A stretch of 64,000 nucleotides of DNA, from contig JAGVSM010000957.1 in the NCBI GenBank assembly GCA_022494885.1, positions 62,001 through 126,000 on the forward strand. Reading direction: 5' to 3'. Positions 23,101 through 34,000 of this stretch are shown piece by piece (positions within the stretch are counted from its first letter, which is position 1; the number at the start of each line of letters is the position of its first letter). The notes under the pieces are model-generated. The model saw only the letters and a list, made by a program, of their open reading frames with translations, had not been told where the DNA came from and did not search any database. The position numbers were made by a program, and so were the translations under genes. Source of the stretch: Micrasema longulum. Taxonomy: Eukaryota; Arthropoda; Insecta; Trichoptera; Brachycentridae.

Positions 23101-25246
23101 TTTTTTTTCCGCCAACCGGTTTCAAAGCACAAGCTTCTTCGTCAAGGTTTACGTAACTAATATAGACTTTATAAAATATTTCAATAACTAATTTTTTTTA
23201 AAGTATTACTGAAGACATAATTTTACGTAGAAATAAAGAAAAATGTCACAAAAAAATATGTGACGTAAATGCTTGTATTTTTTTTCAAAAACAAAAAAAT
23301 AAGATTTGTTTCGGCTATTTGAATTTTCAAACTATTATTTTTAAATTATTTGGACACATTTTAGTTGAATACCTAGTCCTTATATGAGAATTGAGATACC
23401 AAAGTTTGGTCTAAATTTGAAATGGCGTAATTTGCGGCTCGAAAAGTAATTATATTTTTTTTATATAAAACATTTAAGCATATTTTTTAAAAGAAATACC
23501 TTCAAAAGTTATTGTTTTTTTCTTATTCATGTTTTTTTTATTATCGCGTGATTTAAAAAAAAAGTTCGTTTTAAAATGGTAGAATCGTATGGTTTCCTCA
23601 TTTTTCGTGCGTTTTACCCGACTACAGCCTTAATAGTTTCTCTTTAATGGCGTTCAATTTTTACATCATGAATTCATGTTAAAAATTATCGTAACTGAAA
23701 AGTACAAAATATTTTTCTTATTTAAAAAATCCCACATTCCTAGAGTACCGTTTTAGTTTATAAAGAAAACGAAAAAAATAAGGAAATTAAGGTTGGAAAT
23801 ATTTACTATTATTATTTAGTATTAGGTACTTAGCGCAATTATATGTTTTTTGAGTGAAGGATCTTCACTGACAAGCCGAATAAATTGGCGTAATGGTCAG
23901 CGCGTTTGCCTACCATGCGAGAGGTCTCATGTTCGATTCCCGACATGGTTGAAATGAAATATTTATTTAAAAGGTTTTTACACACCAGAATATTTCATAG
24001 TCCCTGGACTGGTACTCGAAGCGTAAGACTGATCATCTCACCTTCATGTAAAAAAAAATTATCAAGATACGCTTCGATTGGTTTACTAATGTAGTGCCCT
24101 ATGCATCATTAGGTGCGGAAAGGGAATGATGATAATGATGAAATATGATATAATACTTGAGCAATAAATAATTCAGTGTAGTTTTTTATTTTTATTTGAG
24201 AAATGAACAAGTTTTAAAAATTCAATAATATATTTTTTCCCATTACCAGTAGTGAAGTATTCTTCCTATATCGGATCTCTTACATTTGGTACACTCTGGT
24301 GGGGGCCACTGTTACGGTCACGGTAGGCCTTCTGGCCAGCTGGGCGCTGGGGGCGCAGGACCCCCAGGACGTGGAGCCCTGCCTGCTGGCCCCCTTCTTA
24401 AGGAAGATCATCAAACCGAGACCTTTGTTGAGCGCCCAGCCAGGAGAAAGGAAACTGATTCACGCGTACGACAAGGTTCGTATCTTTCTTTTTACAAAAG
24501 TGGAAATAGTAAACATTATTATTCATTAAACGCATATGAAAAAAATTGCTTCGAAATAATTGTTACATTGCTTACTATCAGAATAGCTCATACCCAGTAA
24601 GATAGCTAACAACCACATTTACAATTTATATTATGTACCTTTTTTATCTTATTAAGAAAATATCGCTTAGGTTTTCTTTGCTTTATTTTGCATTCAATGA
24701 GCGATAAATCCCTAGAAATTTTATATATAAAAACAGTCGATCATCTTGATTTCATTGAAAATTTAATCACACAGATTTAAAAAAAATACGTTTTACTGGA
24801 TTGAATCATGAAATTAAGAAGTTGCTGAAAACATTTTTACCAAATTCAATAACAAAACAATTCAATCCGGCAGCCAAACAAATAAACGTACATCTTCCTT
24901 ATAAAGTGATAATCAGAAAAGTACATATCATGTCTTTGCAATAAAGTTAATGTTTTGTACTTTTAAATAAATGCGCGAGGTGTAAATTAAAAAAATTGTT
25001 TGCCATGTAGTCGGAAATGGGATCATTAGATGCACAACAATAATTCGTTGACCCGAAAATTGTAAAATCGACTAATTCATGTTTTGAGAAATAATACAAG
25101 TGTATCGACGCATCATAATTATTTTCATTTCAACCTCTAGGAAGTTTTATTATAAACACACAATAAATACTTTTTAATCTTATTTTCAGACCCCAGACCC
25201 TCTGGAGTTGGTACTTGAAGAAATGCGTCAAGCGGTTCCAACCTGA
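11165..25246 (+). CDS. SLC5-family sodium-coupled solute transporter, copy A
   Basis: Plasma-membrane Na+/solute symporter of the SLC5 family, closest in appearance to the monocarboxylate (SLC5A8/A12) and multivitamin (SLC5A6) branch; the substrate cannot be read from sequence. Fourteen exons: 11165-11370, 11531-11690, 12713-12778, 12863-12914, 14049-14116, 16341-16495, 17865-18005, 18841-18949, 19537-19646, 19722-19864, 19950-20077, 21694-21869, 24250-24475 and 25190-25246, giving 598 residues. Landmarks: TM1 at about 18-40, DYLMGGRNM (49-57), SLVASFISG (65-73), [11 protein letters not shown], and SSLSTSLNSMS at 356-366 with the two serines expected at the Na2 site, then LEDFYKP. Sequons (NFT, NSS) lie in a late loop. 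The start AAAATGG fits a translation start, and AATAAA lies at 25267-25272. Exon 13 is unusually GC-rich. Copy B is its tandem paralogue. Confidence 0.95.
11946..12057. mobile_element. Palindromic foldback element, family F copy 1
   Basis: Begins GGGGTGCTGTTCTGAACCGT and ends ACGGCCGCGAGAGCGTTTGG AATACCA, so the ends are inverted repeats around a TGTATGTAAATAC centre. A reverse-oriented copy is at 39897-40003, and 53258-53560 shares the same termini. It abuts the next MITE directly. Confidence 0.7.
12058..12308. mobile_element. MITE with 30 bp terminal inverted repeats
   Basis: The left end CAGGGCCCCGATTACAATGG is mirrored by the right end CCATTGTAATCGGGGCCCTG, with the inverted match extending through GAAGTTAAC. 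It is about 250 bp with no coding capacity. An expanded relative lies at 15350-16092 and a partial one at 42790-42925. Confidence 0.85.
13184..13340 (+). pseudogene. Mariner 5' end, forward copy
   Basis: Terminal-repeat-like CCACGAGATATTGTATTTTT is followed by an ATG at 13250 and a short frame (MECQADEKEHFRHLLLFELN) that hits a stop. The frame matches the start of the transposase fragment on the opposite strand at 13369-13686. Confidence 0.65.
13369..13755 (-). pseudogene. Mariner transposase N-terminus, reverse copy
   Basis: A 105-residue minus-strand frame starting at 13686 contains the mariner/SETMAR-type N-terminal helix-turn-helix region (EHFRHLFAFNRG, then RTARRWFLGFKDGYFNL, then EHSGRP). 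The catalytic D,D34D region is absent. Upstream on the minus strand, CTACAAGATATTGTGTTTG (about 13724-13744) resembles the terminal sequence of the forward copy. It lies in intron 4 of SLC5 copy A. Confidence 0.8.
14117..15049. other. SLC5 copy A intron 5, left part
   Basis: AT-rich intron without recognisable coding sequence. ATGCCGTCTAAAAA occurs twice close together near 14418-14452. Overlapping open frames on both strands at 14568-15045 look accidental; I recognise no domain in them. Confidence 0.4.
15085..15195 (-). mobile_element. SINE head fragment, reverse
   Basis: The reverse complement reads AGATAAGTCCACCTCACAGT, then GTTTGCCTATTATGC, GAGGTCCTAAGTTCGATTTC and TGGCAGGGT. This is close to the head of the SINE at 44612, including the B-box-like GTTCGATTTC. 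Confidence 0.65.
15350..16092. mobile_element. Expanded MITE with internal tandem units and hairpin remnant
   Basis: Starts GCCCCGATTACAGTGGGAAG and ends CCCATTGTAATAGAGGCCCA, which are diverged versions of the termini at 12058-12308. Inside are three diverged units of about 160 bp (near 15366, 15532 and 15694), each with AGAGTT.CTTCAA.TGT and a TGACC-GTRATTA-type segment. A second element, CCTGAAGATGGCTCCTGCAA at about 15912, lies inside the right part and is related to 47950-48130. Confidence 0.65.
16955..17060 (-). mobile_element. Retrotransposon 3' tail with ATTT run
   Basis: (TTTA)n at 16957-16984, then CACGCCCAATGGGCTTTTAC. Read on the minus strand, this is GTAAAAGCCCATTGGGCGTG followed by an AAAT-repeat tail, typical of jockey-like 3' ends. 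Similar sequence occurs at about 33726 (plus) and 57036 (minus). Confidence 0.55.
18235..18300 (+). mobile_element. SINE head fragment
   Basis: CTGCCTCGTGGTATAGTAGT resembles the A-box region of the SINE heads. The remainder has diverged. Weak support. Confidence 0.35.
19018..19405 (+). mobile_element. MITE family M, copy 1
   Basis: Left end AATGAGGAACTTCAGCCCTA and right end CACTGAACTTCCTCATT form terminal inverted repeats. The body has TTTTCTTGCGCGCGGTAAAA, GACGTCACTGG, GAGAGCTGTGAAGGAT and TACAAAACTTTAAAAAATCATAGCGC-type blocks shared with copies at 33805, 36071, 41790 and 47632. It fills most of the intron that copy B lacks. Confidence 0.85.
20178..20235. repeat. Short tandem GCCATTCAT-type repeat
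   Basis: CGCCATTCATTGCCATTCAT followed by ATTTCGCCATTCATTTCGCC and ATTCATATTTCGTCATTTA: a small irregular tandem repeat in intron 11 of SLC5 copy A. Confidence 0.7.
20771..21050 (-). mobile_element. tRNA-derived SINE, reverse, with CATAGGG expansion
   Basis: Full-length SINE on the minus strand: tRNA-like head near 21050-20990 (GAGGTCTCGGGTTTAATTCT on the minus strand), then body to ATGATGAT tail at 20771. The body carries four exact copies of the 7-mer CATAGGG (20802-20829), where other copies have one. Confidence 0.8.
21930..22060 (+). repeat. Dispersed repeat, copy 1
   Basis: ACGGGATGTTTAATCC, ACATTACG and ATGAATAGAAAGCAGATAGC TGCT at about 22017-22041 recur inverted at 45535-45640. The family is unrecognised. 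Confidence 0.6.
22406..23629. mobile_element. Long-armed foldback element between TTAA sites
   Basis: Left terminus GGCTGTAGTCGGGTAAAACG and right terminus CGTTTTACCCGACTACAGCC are perfect inverted repeats. The arms extend for hundreds of bases: the ATGGCGTAAT/ATTACGCCAT and TTTGGTATCTCGATTCTCAT/ATGAGAATTGAGATACCAAA blocks pair. TTAA flanks both sides (22402-22405, 23630-23633), the target used by piggyBac-like elements. No transposase frame is present. An inserted segment near 23100-23160 carries a hammerhead-like cassette on the minus strand. Confidence 0.85.
23884..24140 (+). mobile_element. tRNA-derived SINE, complete
   Basis: Head with TAATGGTCAGCGCGTTTGCC and B box TGTTCGATTCC near 23929, then body CCTGGACTGGTACTCGAAGC, ACTGATCATCTCACCTTCAT, ATCAAGATACGCTTCGATTG, GCATCATTAGGTGCGGAAAG and an ATGATGA-rich tail. 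It lies in intron 12 of SLC5 copy A. Confidence 0.85.
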
Positions 25247-25272
25247 AATAAAAACTTAATTTTGTAAATAAA
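25190..25272 (+). promoter_or_regulatory. Last exon and poly(A) signal of SLC5 copy A
   Basis: The final coding exon (25190-25246) is followed by AATAAA at 25267-25272, about 20 bases past the stop, which would give a very short 3' UTR. Confidence 0.6.
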
Positions 25273-25363
25273 TTTCGTCTGTTTTTTAATATTATCGAAA
25301 TATATGACTTTTATAAATATTTAAGACGTTTTTATTGAAATTGAAATATAACTATCATTACTT

Positions 25364-25600
25364 TTGAAATTTTTAATACCAAAAGGGGTCAACACTGTTC
25401 TGGCATCGAGGCAATACTATTACGTTGGCAAGAAGGTTTATTATTTTTTGCCAGAATTATGGAAAAGCGAGAGTGTTGTCAAGTTGAAAAAACTGTTGAC
25501 CTCACTATTTCGTGACATTGGTCGTAAGGAGTCAGAGAGGTTGATGCATGCTGCGGATTAGAGATTCTTACTGGATGGTGAAAATAAAATATAAAAAACA
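25364..25600 (+). pseudogene. Non-LTR retrotransposon ORF2 C-terminal remnant
   Basis: The 65-residue frame has the pattern of jockey/CR1-type ORF2 tails (ASRQYYYVGKKVYYFLPELW, then a Lys/Leu-rich helix and stop) and is followed by an A-rich tail near 25580-25600. It is only the extreme C-terminus. Confidence 0.55.
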
Positions 25601-25639
25601 AATAGCAATCGCAGTTTCGCCTATATTGAGTAAATTGTG

Positions 25640-25715
25640 TATATTTTATGTATGTATGTATGTGTATGCGCATAGGTATATGTATTTGTTTATGTATGTA
25701 TATGAATATGTGCAT
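25640..25715. repeat. TATG-rich microsatellite
   Basis: Imperfect (TATG)n with interruptions (TATGTATGTATGTATGTGTA and onward). Confidence 0.8.
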
Positions 25716-28097
25716 ACTTAATTTTTTTTTATGTGTTCTTTGTTTAAAATAAATTAACTTATAAATTATAATTGTGTATTAAAATGGAATCGCCTAGCTT
25801 GGAACGAGGTATGTGCCCTTGTTAGCTGGGCAAAGTTTTTCACAAAAAATGTAAATATGATAAAATGTTTAAATAAATAAATAAATGATCCTTAATAATT
25901 TCATGTACAATTTTACACATTATTTTTTCATGGAAAATTCAGCAAACACGTCGTAACACGCGTTTAATATGAAGACAAAATAAACTTAGTATATCAATTA
26001 CATTATCATGATTGTCTTCACTAAACTATGCTCAAATTCTGTGTGACTATTAGCATATATTACAATGTATTTATCAAAAACGATTTCACATTTTTCACAA
26101 ATTCTTTGATCGTTGAAGATAACAAAAATGATGCATTATAGAATATCTTAAAGCTTTTTTACGCCGACCCATTGAAAATTTTTTTTGGGTGTCCAATTCT
26201 TGAAAATAAATACCAGATCTGATCAAAACCACCTCTGATTCTATCAAATTATGTGTCTATTGTAAGTACATGTGTGGTGGTCGAATTGTACAAACAATAT
26301 GTACCTTTGCGTAGGTACGCTGTCGGTGACCAACACAGTTATTCAATAATCCATACCACATAGGTCTCAGAATCTATACACTCGTATTTTCTGGAACTAC
26401 TTGTGTTGAAGGTTCTTTACATGTTGTTTTGAAAGGAAAATGGAGAACGGACGAAATATTTTTAAAAGCGAAAGAGTAGGAAAAAGTACATTATTATTTA
26501 TTGATTTATACATACATGTCATATTTTACAAAATGGCACATAAAACACTCTTACGAATTTTGATAGTACTGGGAGTAGGCTCAGTATATGAAGGGTAGGC
26601 AAGCCAGAAATATTAGTAGACCTAATTGTGCAAGCTAAATGGGCAAATGCCTGTTCTAAGAAACCGATTTGTTGCGGCAAATACGGTTATCAAATATGTT
26701 TCCCATAAATAAAAATAATATTGAAGAAATGTAAAAACATTCACAGCCCAAAAGAGAAAAAATATATATTTACAGTTAACGTTAATATAAAAATAAAATT
26801 TTAAAATAGGAGCAGACGCAAATATAAGATAGGTTCTGAGATTTGTATTACATAACATTACCCATGCAGCTAGTAAATAATATCATGTCGACCGACAATA
26901 TAAATACAGACATCATCCATATAGGCAGCTACACTGAGTATGGTCGACCTTATTAAATAAGAAAATTACAATGGTCATTCGCAACGAGGTTGAACTATTT
27001 TAGTCCGCACAGGAGACAGAACTAATTGAGGAAATTGTTTAAATTTCAAAGGACATGCGACATGCGGTTCGCGGGAGTCTTTTTACAAATGAAAGTAGGT
27101 ATGACAAGCGATTGACTATTTCGTTTTGACTAATCAACGTGATTTGTTATTTAAAGCATAAAAAAAACTCAATTGCAATTTGGTATAATAAACATAAATA
27201 AAAATAAAAAATTATTGATGATTACGTGATTATTTTTATATTCGTAATTATTTAAAAGAACTTTTCTGCTATAAAAATAAAACATTAAATATTGACACAA
27301 ATTTATAACTTATAATATAACTTATATATAGACTATCATTGGACCAAAGTAATACATTATTTGAATAAATTGAAGTTAATAACGTAAAACGAAAAATTCT
27401 TTTTTTATTGTTTCTTAAAAATATTTACAGGATATTAATGTAAATTGAAAAAAAGTCATTCACTGTATCTACTTCCATAAATACGGATACCGGTTTTAGT
27501 CCCGTGGTAGTGTAAAAGATCCAAAGTTCGAACCTCCCGTTTCCCGTTTTCAAACCCTAACAGAAAATTTCTCCCAAATAAAATACTGGTGTAAATTGTG
27601 AGAACACCGCAGTAATGGCGCATTATTACTCTGAGAAGAACATAAATATTAGTTTTTTATAAATATTTGTTAATGCCCCATTTTCAAATCTTGTCTTTTT
27701 TACCTACCTACGCTAGGCAACCTACTCGTACAAACATATATTATATATAATAAACTCTCAAGTGACCATGCTATATACAACATTCAGTCAAGTTACCCAC
27801 GTAATCAATTTATTATATCTATGTACGTTTCGTATCGTACATCAAATGGATAACCGTTTTGATTTAGGCATTGAATACACATAGACTTATCACGTGAACA
27901 GGTTAAGAAATATCGCACTAGGACAATTTGATCCTTGCTCAATTGAAATCAGTACTAACTCGAGTTCGGTTCTTGCCTAGGACAACAAAATATACAAAGT
28001 AAAGATTCGTCGCATTGATTATTTAATTATATTAGCACCATGAATTAAAACATAGTTTGACGCTTTGTCGGCGTATCTGAACTGAATCTTTTTAAAA

Positions 28098-31000
28098 ATG
28101 GAGGAGCAAAATAAAAGCTTTTTAAATGTCGACGAGTTGGGGATGTCAATGCGCCATTTTGGATGGCCAGATTACCTAGTGTTTGTTTTAATGCTGGTTA
28201 TGTGCTCGGGGATCGGAGTGTACTGGGGGTTCATGAAGAAACAAGATGCCGATGATTACCTTATGGGAGGAAGGAACATGAAAGTGTTTCCAGTTTCCGT
28301 GTCTCTGGTAGCCAGGTGAATACTTTTGTCTTTGGTGTGAATAAATCTTTGTTTAGAATCCAAACAATTTGACACATTTTTGCCGTAAGAACATTTAAAA
28401 CATGTATTCTAAAATCTTTTTTTTTACATGTATCGTAGATAGCTTTGAACGGTAGGTTCTAAGATGATGTTTTGGGCTTCTAAAGAAAACGTTTGAAACG
28501 TAACAATTTAGCCAATACCATATATTTTATTGTTAAAAATTAAGCATTAAAAATCTTCGGTAAATTTTGAAAACCTATAATTGGAATATTTTGAGTATTT
28601 ACGAGTATGTTCAAATCTTTGTATACTGATACTCGAATTTTAACCCTATTAGTATATCTTCTAAAGAGACCAATATCTAAACAAAGATGAAGAATTTATT
28701 GGATTATTAGGGTACGTGTAAATTTATTTATTATTTCAGTATTTCAATATTTTAATATTTTAATATTAGGCTTTCTAATTTCAAAATACTGAAAATTTTC
28801 GAATTCTGAATAAACCCAAAAATACGAAAATAAGGAATTCGAATAATCCTTCTTAAAAACTGAATAATTAATATATTTCGCAACTTCGCAATACAGTGTA
28901 AAATGAAATGAAATAAGAAAACATTACCAGCATTAATAATAATAACGTGTCATTATCCCTGTAAATGCCTAGCCTTCTATATACTCTTCTCAAAAATATT
29001 TTCCCAACACTAATAACAAAGTTTTTATTTTTGAATAATTTACCATCAAAGAGAATGCCGAGTCGATATAAAAATAAAAATAAATTACTTAAATTATGTT
29101 TTGCAGTTTTATTTCAGGTATATCTCTCCTCGGAACTCCCACAGAAGTGTATGTTTATGGTATGCAGTACATGTACATCATAGGAGGTGTTATACTAATG
29201 GCCTTTATCCTGGCTTACGTCTTCTTACCAGTGTTCCATGATCTCAAAGTCACATCCTCGTATGAAGTAAGAGCTAAAACTATGATTTTTTTTAAATGAA
29301 GAATTCAGTTTCTGGTGTCTGCTACAGAACTGAATTCACCTGAAATTATATAATGACCAAATAAATTAAAAATGAATAAAACATCGCCGCCGTTTTGGCA
29401 AAAACCACTAACCTAAACCCTCATTTTGAGAAATCGCAATTTAAAAGTTTGGAGACCAAGGAAAAATCTTTTTTTGTATTTTGGAGGTTTTATGTACGAG
29501 TATACAACATAATTTATTCATATATTTTTATTAAATTCCACTAGTAACTTTTTCCTTCTGATACTTTTTCTTTGTTGAAAAAAGATTTAAAAGCTTTTTA
29601 ACTAGGCAAGAGGACTAAAATTGTGGTTGCTTGTAATGCTCGAGGTCCCAGGTTGTATTCCTGTAAAGTCGTCATGAAATATTGGTTTTTAAAGCGGGTT
29701 TACGCGGAAATGTTTCACTGTTTTCGGACTAGGGATTCCAGTCTCAACACAAATTTGAGTTTCTGACGAGACGAGACTCGGACACCAAGTTTCGAAATTT
29801 TGAGACTATTCGAAACTTCGAGACTATTCGATATTAACGATACTTCTTATGAAAAAATAGTGCATTTATTAAATAAACCACACCAATGCATACATTCAAT
29901 GAAACTTTGTATTAATGTGAATAGAAAACATACCAACGGACTATCTATTATATGTATATCTCTAAATCACAATAGCCCAACTAGTTAAGGGTGATGTCGG
30001 CTAGCAATCAACAGCCATCATGCGGTAAAACAACTTTGTGACTGCAAATTGATAGTAGATCACTTTGTTGATCCGGAATATAAAAAAAGAGTTTTCCACA
30101 CTCACAACACTAGAAAAACTAAGGGTTCCCCGGTCGTTCCCCGAATTACAAATTACTTCGGAGAACGGATAATAAATTGCGTTATTCCAAGGTTGTTCAA
30201 TGATCTCCGTCAAACCATCATTAACATGAAAGATCTTAAATTGATAAAAAAAGAACTGATGAAATATATTCTAAATATATATTCTGTAGAGTCTGTTAAA
30301 CAAAAATAAATAAATATGTATAATATAAATAAAAGAATGTAAAAAAACAATGTGTCCCACCGAGAAGTCTTTAGACTTAGTGGGTAACAAATTGTAATAA
30401 ACGCTGCTCTGCAGCACTGAAACTGAATGCCCCAGACAGAACTAAGATGAAATATGTGCAGCTTTTGCAAACATTCGAGCAGTGCCACACTGCCACATTA
30501 CCACACTGACCCAGCCTCAGTCTAATGAAAAAATGGCTTTTTTTTGTGTTTTGAAATTTATTTATTAACCCTCACAGATTATTACATTCATTTTACAAAA
30601 ACAATATATCATTTTTTATTTATACTCTCTTGTTGATAATTATATTTTTTACGCCTTTTGAAAAGTTTTCGTCTGAGTCTTTTGTTTTGTTTTGTCTGGT
30701 AGTTTATTGTATAATTTCAGTCCCTGATTTATAAGTCTCGATTTTCCTGATATTATTGTATTATGTCCATGTTTATTACAATGTTTTTCAAGTTTGAGTT
30801 CTTCTTTTTTTTTTATACGCCTCCACTCGTTTGCGAGTGATTTTGGCTCTTAGAAACAAGAATAAGAAATTTAAAGAATATACTCTTCAGTGAACGACAA
30901 AAAAAACCCATACCCACGAAAAAATATAATATAATGTGAGGTAGTTAAAATCAGTATGAAAGAGTTATGTGACAATAAAATATTATTACCGTCTAAATTA

Positions 31001-34000
31001 AACGTAAACATAACATGAAATTTTGGGCCAAAAGTAAAAAGGGACATTCAATTATACTTATTTTTTAAATTTTGCAAATAATATTCAACAAATTCAAATA
31101 TTTTTATTATTTGTCCTTAAGAATTTAGTCAGAAGTAAATAAGTTTCCAAATCATTCTGGGCGAGTAAAAATTTTACGTTAAGAGGGAACGTATTATATT
31201 CTTCACAAATATTTTGAAGGAATTCGCTTCTTTTGTAGCGAACAGATGATCTAATGTCTCATCATCATTTTCACAAAGACACATTGCCGAAGTAAAGACA
31301 CCTATTCTCGATAAATGCGAGGCAACGAGACAATGTCCTATTCTCATTCTTGATATTAAAGAGATGTTCAATTTTGATTGCTTTTCGATTTCAAACCATG
31401 GTGTAATGGGGATGGAGCATCGAATACTCTTATAAAACAACCCAGTCGAGGAATTCTGCCAGAAAATTTTCCACTCAGATCTGATTTTATTAATTATAGT
31501 TGGTACACAATCATCAGTAGGACGACTAAAGGAGTGAGGGATGCTTCCTTCGCTAGGTGATCAACTCTTTCATTTCCAGAAATTCCGATATGCGAAGGAA
31601 TCCAACATAAGGTCACCTTGAAATTTCTCTCGAACGCAAAAAATATAAGATATTTCATTTCACAAATTAGTCCATCATTACTACCATAAATTCCAGATTT
31701 TAACTTTTTGATCAGACTTAGGGAATCAGTAAATATTATTGACATAGGAATCTCAAGGTGTATAACTTCCATTAAAGCCTCTTTTAGTGCAATGCACTCG
31801 GCAGTAAAAACTGAGGAATCGGAAGGCAATATGAAAAGTCTACTTAATTGAAAAGTTGGAATATAAAATGCCGCACCACAAGTTTTAGTTCTTTGTCTAC
31901 AATAATATCAGTGGCTAACTTATGAATAAATTTGAAAGATTCTAATTGAAAACGTTCATTCATATTTAATTGCTTAGTTTTTTAAAAGATTTCTTCAGTT
32001 GGCGTTAGATAAAGGAGGTCATATACTAGCTTCAATATTTTATTTTGGTGTCGTTGTAGTCTGTCTATGACATTTTGGTTTCCTGTTCCCATAGTGGTTA
32101 CATATAACATATTATAAATTTAATATAGGCTTCATACATAAGAATTTTTTCCGTTTTGATCTGGCGAGTGTGTTTTTGCTTTAAATTCTTATACTCGTAT
32201 GCAGAGACAAAACCTAAGGTGAGGAAAGTACATTCTATTGTCTTAACCTTCGGGTTATTCTCTGCATATGAGATTAGAATGTACTTTCCTCGCCTTAAGT
32301 TTTGTCTCTGAATACGGGTATTAGTGTAGCCTGAGATTGTAAAATTCTACCTTCATTTTCATTATTATTTTGAATGATATTCTCACTCTTTAAAAAAAAA
32401 AGTATAAAAATTACTTGATATCAATGTGTTCTTCACCCCCTCGAGAGCGTTCGGAATCGTACTGCTGGTCTAGAAATTTCGATACTACCATCTCGAGAGT
32501 TTCAATATTGAAAATTTCTCGAGATTCTCGAAATTTCGAGAGTCTCAAGTCTCGAATGGAAGCCCAAGACCGGACTGATGACCCCCCCCCCTATATTGTG
32601 CGAAAAAGACAACTGTACCTCAGACTGACTATTTTGAGAAAGAATATCAAAATGAATTTTTACGAGTCGCTACTTATTCCATTTTTCACAATTATTTATT
32701 ATATTTGTATGCCGTACGTCCGAAGACGGCAGATAAAAATGGGCGCAAAAGCTCATAAAAATGGGTTTTTGGATGGTCCTAGCTCCTATAGGAAACAATT
32801 TATCAAAGAAAAACGATAAAGATAGAAATACGCTAATGGTAAATATCTAGTTTGTGTAAAAAATTACTGCTCTTGTGCCATATTCCAGCGAGAAAATACA
32901 AGAATACGTTTGTATTAAGAAAATTCAGAAAGTATTTTCTCTTAAACGTAAAACTGATCACGTTATCTTTTTTTAGTTGCACTTCCTAAATTAGGTGTGA
33001 ATAATAATTATACTAGTATGTTTTATTAACATTCATGTTTTAAAATGTATGCGTTTTCTCGACAATAACTTAATCATAAATTAATGTATTAAAATATTTT
33101 GTTGGTTGTTTGTTAAGGTGTATTGAGCGCGTATTGTTTTTTGTTGTATGAAGTATCCAAGATAATGGCATTTTACATTATTTATGACCTGTTAAACTCT
33201 TATATTTTTTTCACAGTATTTAGAAAGACGGTTCAATAAAACAATGCGGCTTTTTGGATCAGTTCTCTTCACGATAAGTCTTGTAAGTTTTTACCTAACA
33301 ATAACATGTTTTTATGAATTATTTTTACTTTGTGCACACCCTGAAATAAGTTGTTATAATTGCATGATTATAGATTCATTGTTTTAGTGACTTGTATCCA
33401 GGGCGTTGGTAATAATAGTAATAATTCAAATTGATCTTGTTAAATTTATATTAAATAGTCCAGATCTTGTCTTGATGTCCTTTATGTTAGTCAATTCTTA
33501 TTTTTTAATGATTTCTGCTATGCCCAGAATTCTTAGGTCTGCCAACAAACATACCAGTTTTGATTTATTTGATAACAAGTTGTCTTCTTTCAAACGATCA
33601 CTGAATAAAATTCAATTATAAACACATCTCTCTCGCTCCCACTCCCACAAAGTCTACTAAATACCATTGTGTCTTTTTACTTTTCTTTATAATAATTTTC
33701 TGCGTGTAAATATGTCATTAAAAATGCCCATTGAGCGTGTATATAAATAAATAGTTCTAATGGATTTTTGTAATTGGATAAATAAATACAATTTTTGCTA
33801 CCGTGCCGTGGAAGTACGGCCCTACGGGATATTGGATACAAAAAATGTTTTCCTAGGCGCAGTAAAAATAAGAGCATAATTTTGGACGTAAAAGTTTCTT
33901 GAAAATGTATGAGAAAAAAATTGGTTTTAATAAAATCTAACTACTTTGCATGACGTCAATAGTTCTTCCAAATCAACCAATGACAAGAGAGTTGTAATAG

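Larger units (their letters stand above)
25247..28097. other. Spacer between SLC5 copies A and B
   Basis: Contains a retrotransposon C-terminal remnant (25364-25600), a TATG-rich simple repeat (25640-25715), a TAAA-tailed fragment (25770-25890) and a degenerate SINE-like head near 27500-27560. Otherwise 25900-27480 is AT-rich with nothing recognised. The promoter of copy B would lie just before 28098. Confidence 0.5.

Noticed and set aside
24286..24600. Alternative 104-residue frame over SLC5 exon 13
   Set aside because: It is an out-of-frame reading of the GC-rich exon; the SLC5 frame matches copy B and the family.
32415..32819. 134-residue open frame
   Set aside because: It runs through GAGAC-rich palindromic repeat and a C-run, shows no domain, and has no supporting splice or promoter signals.
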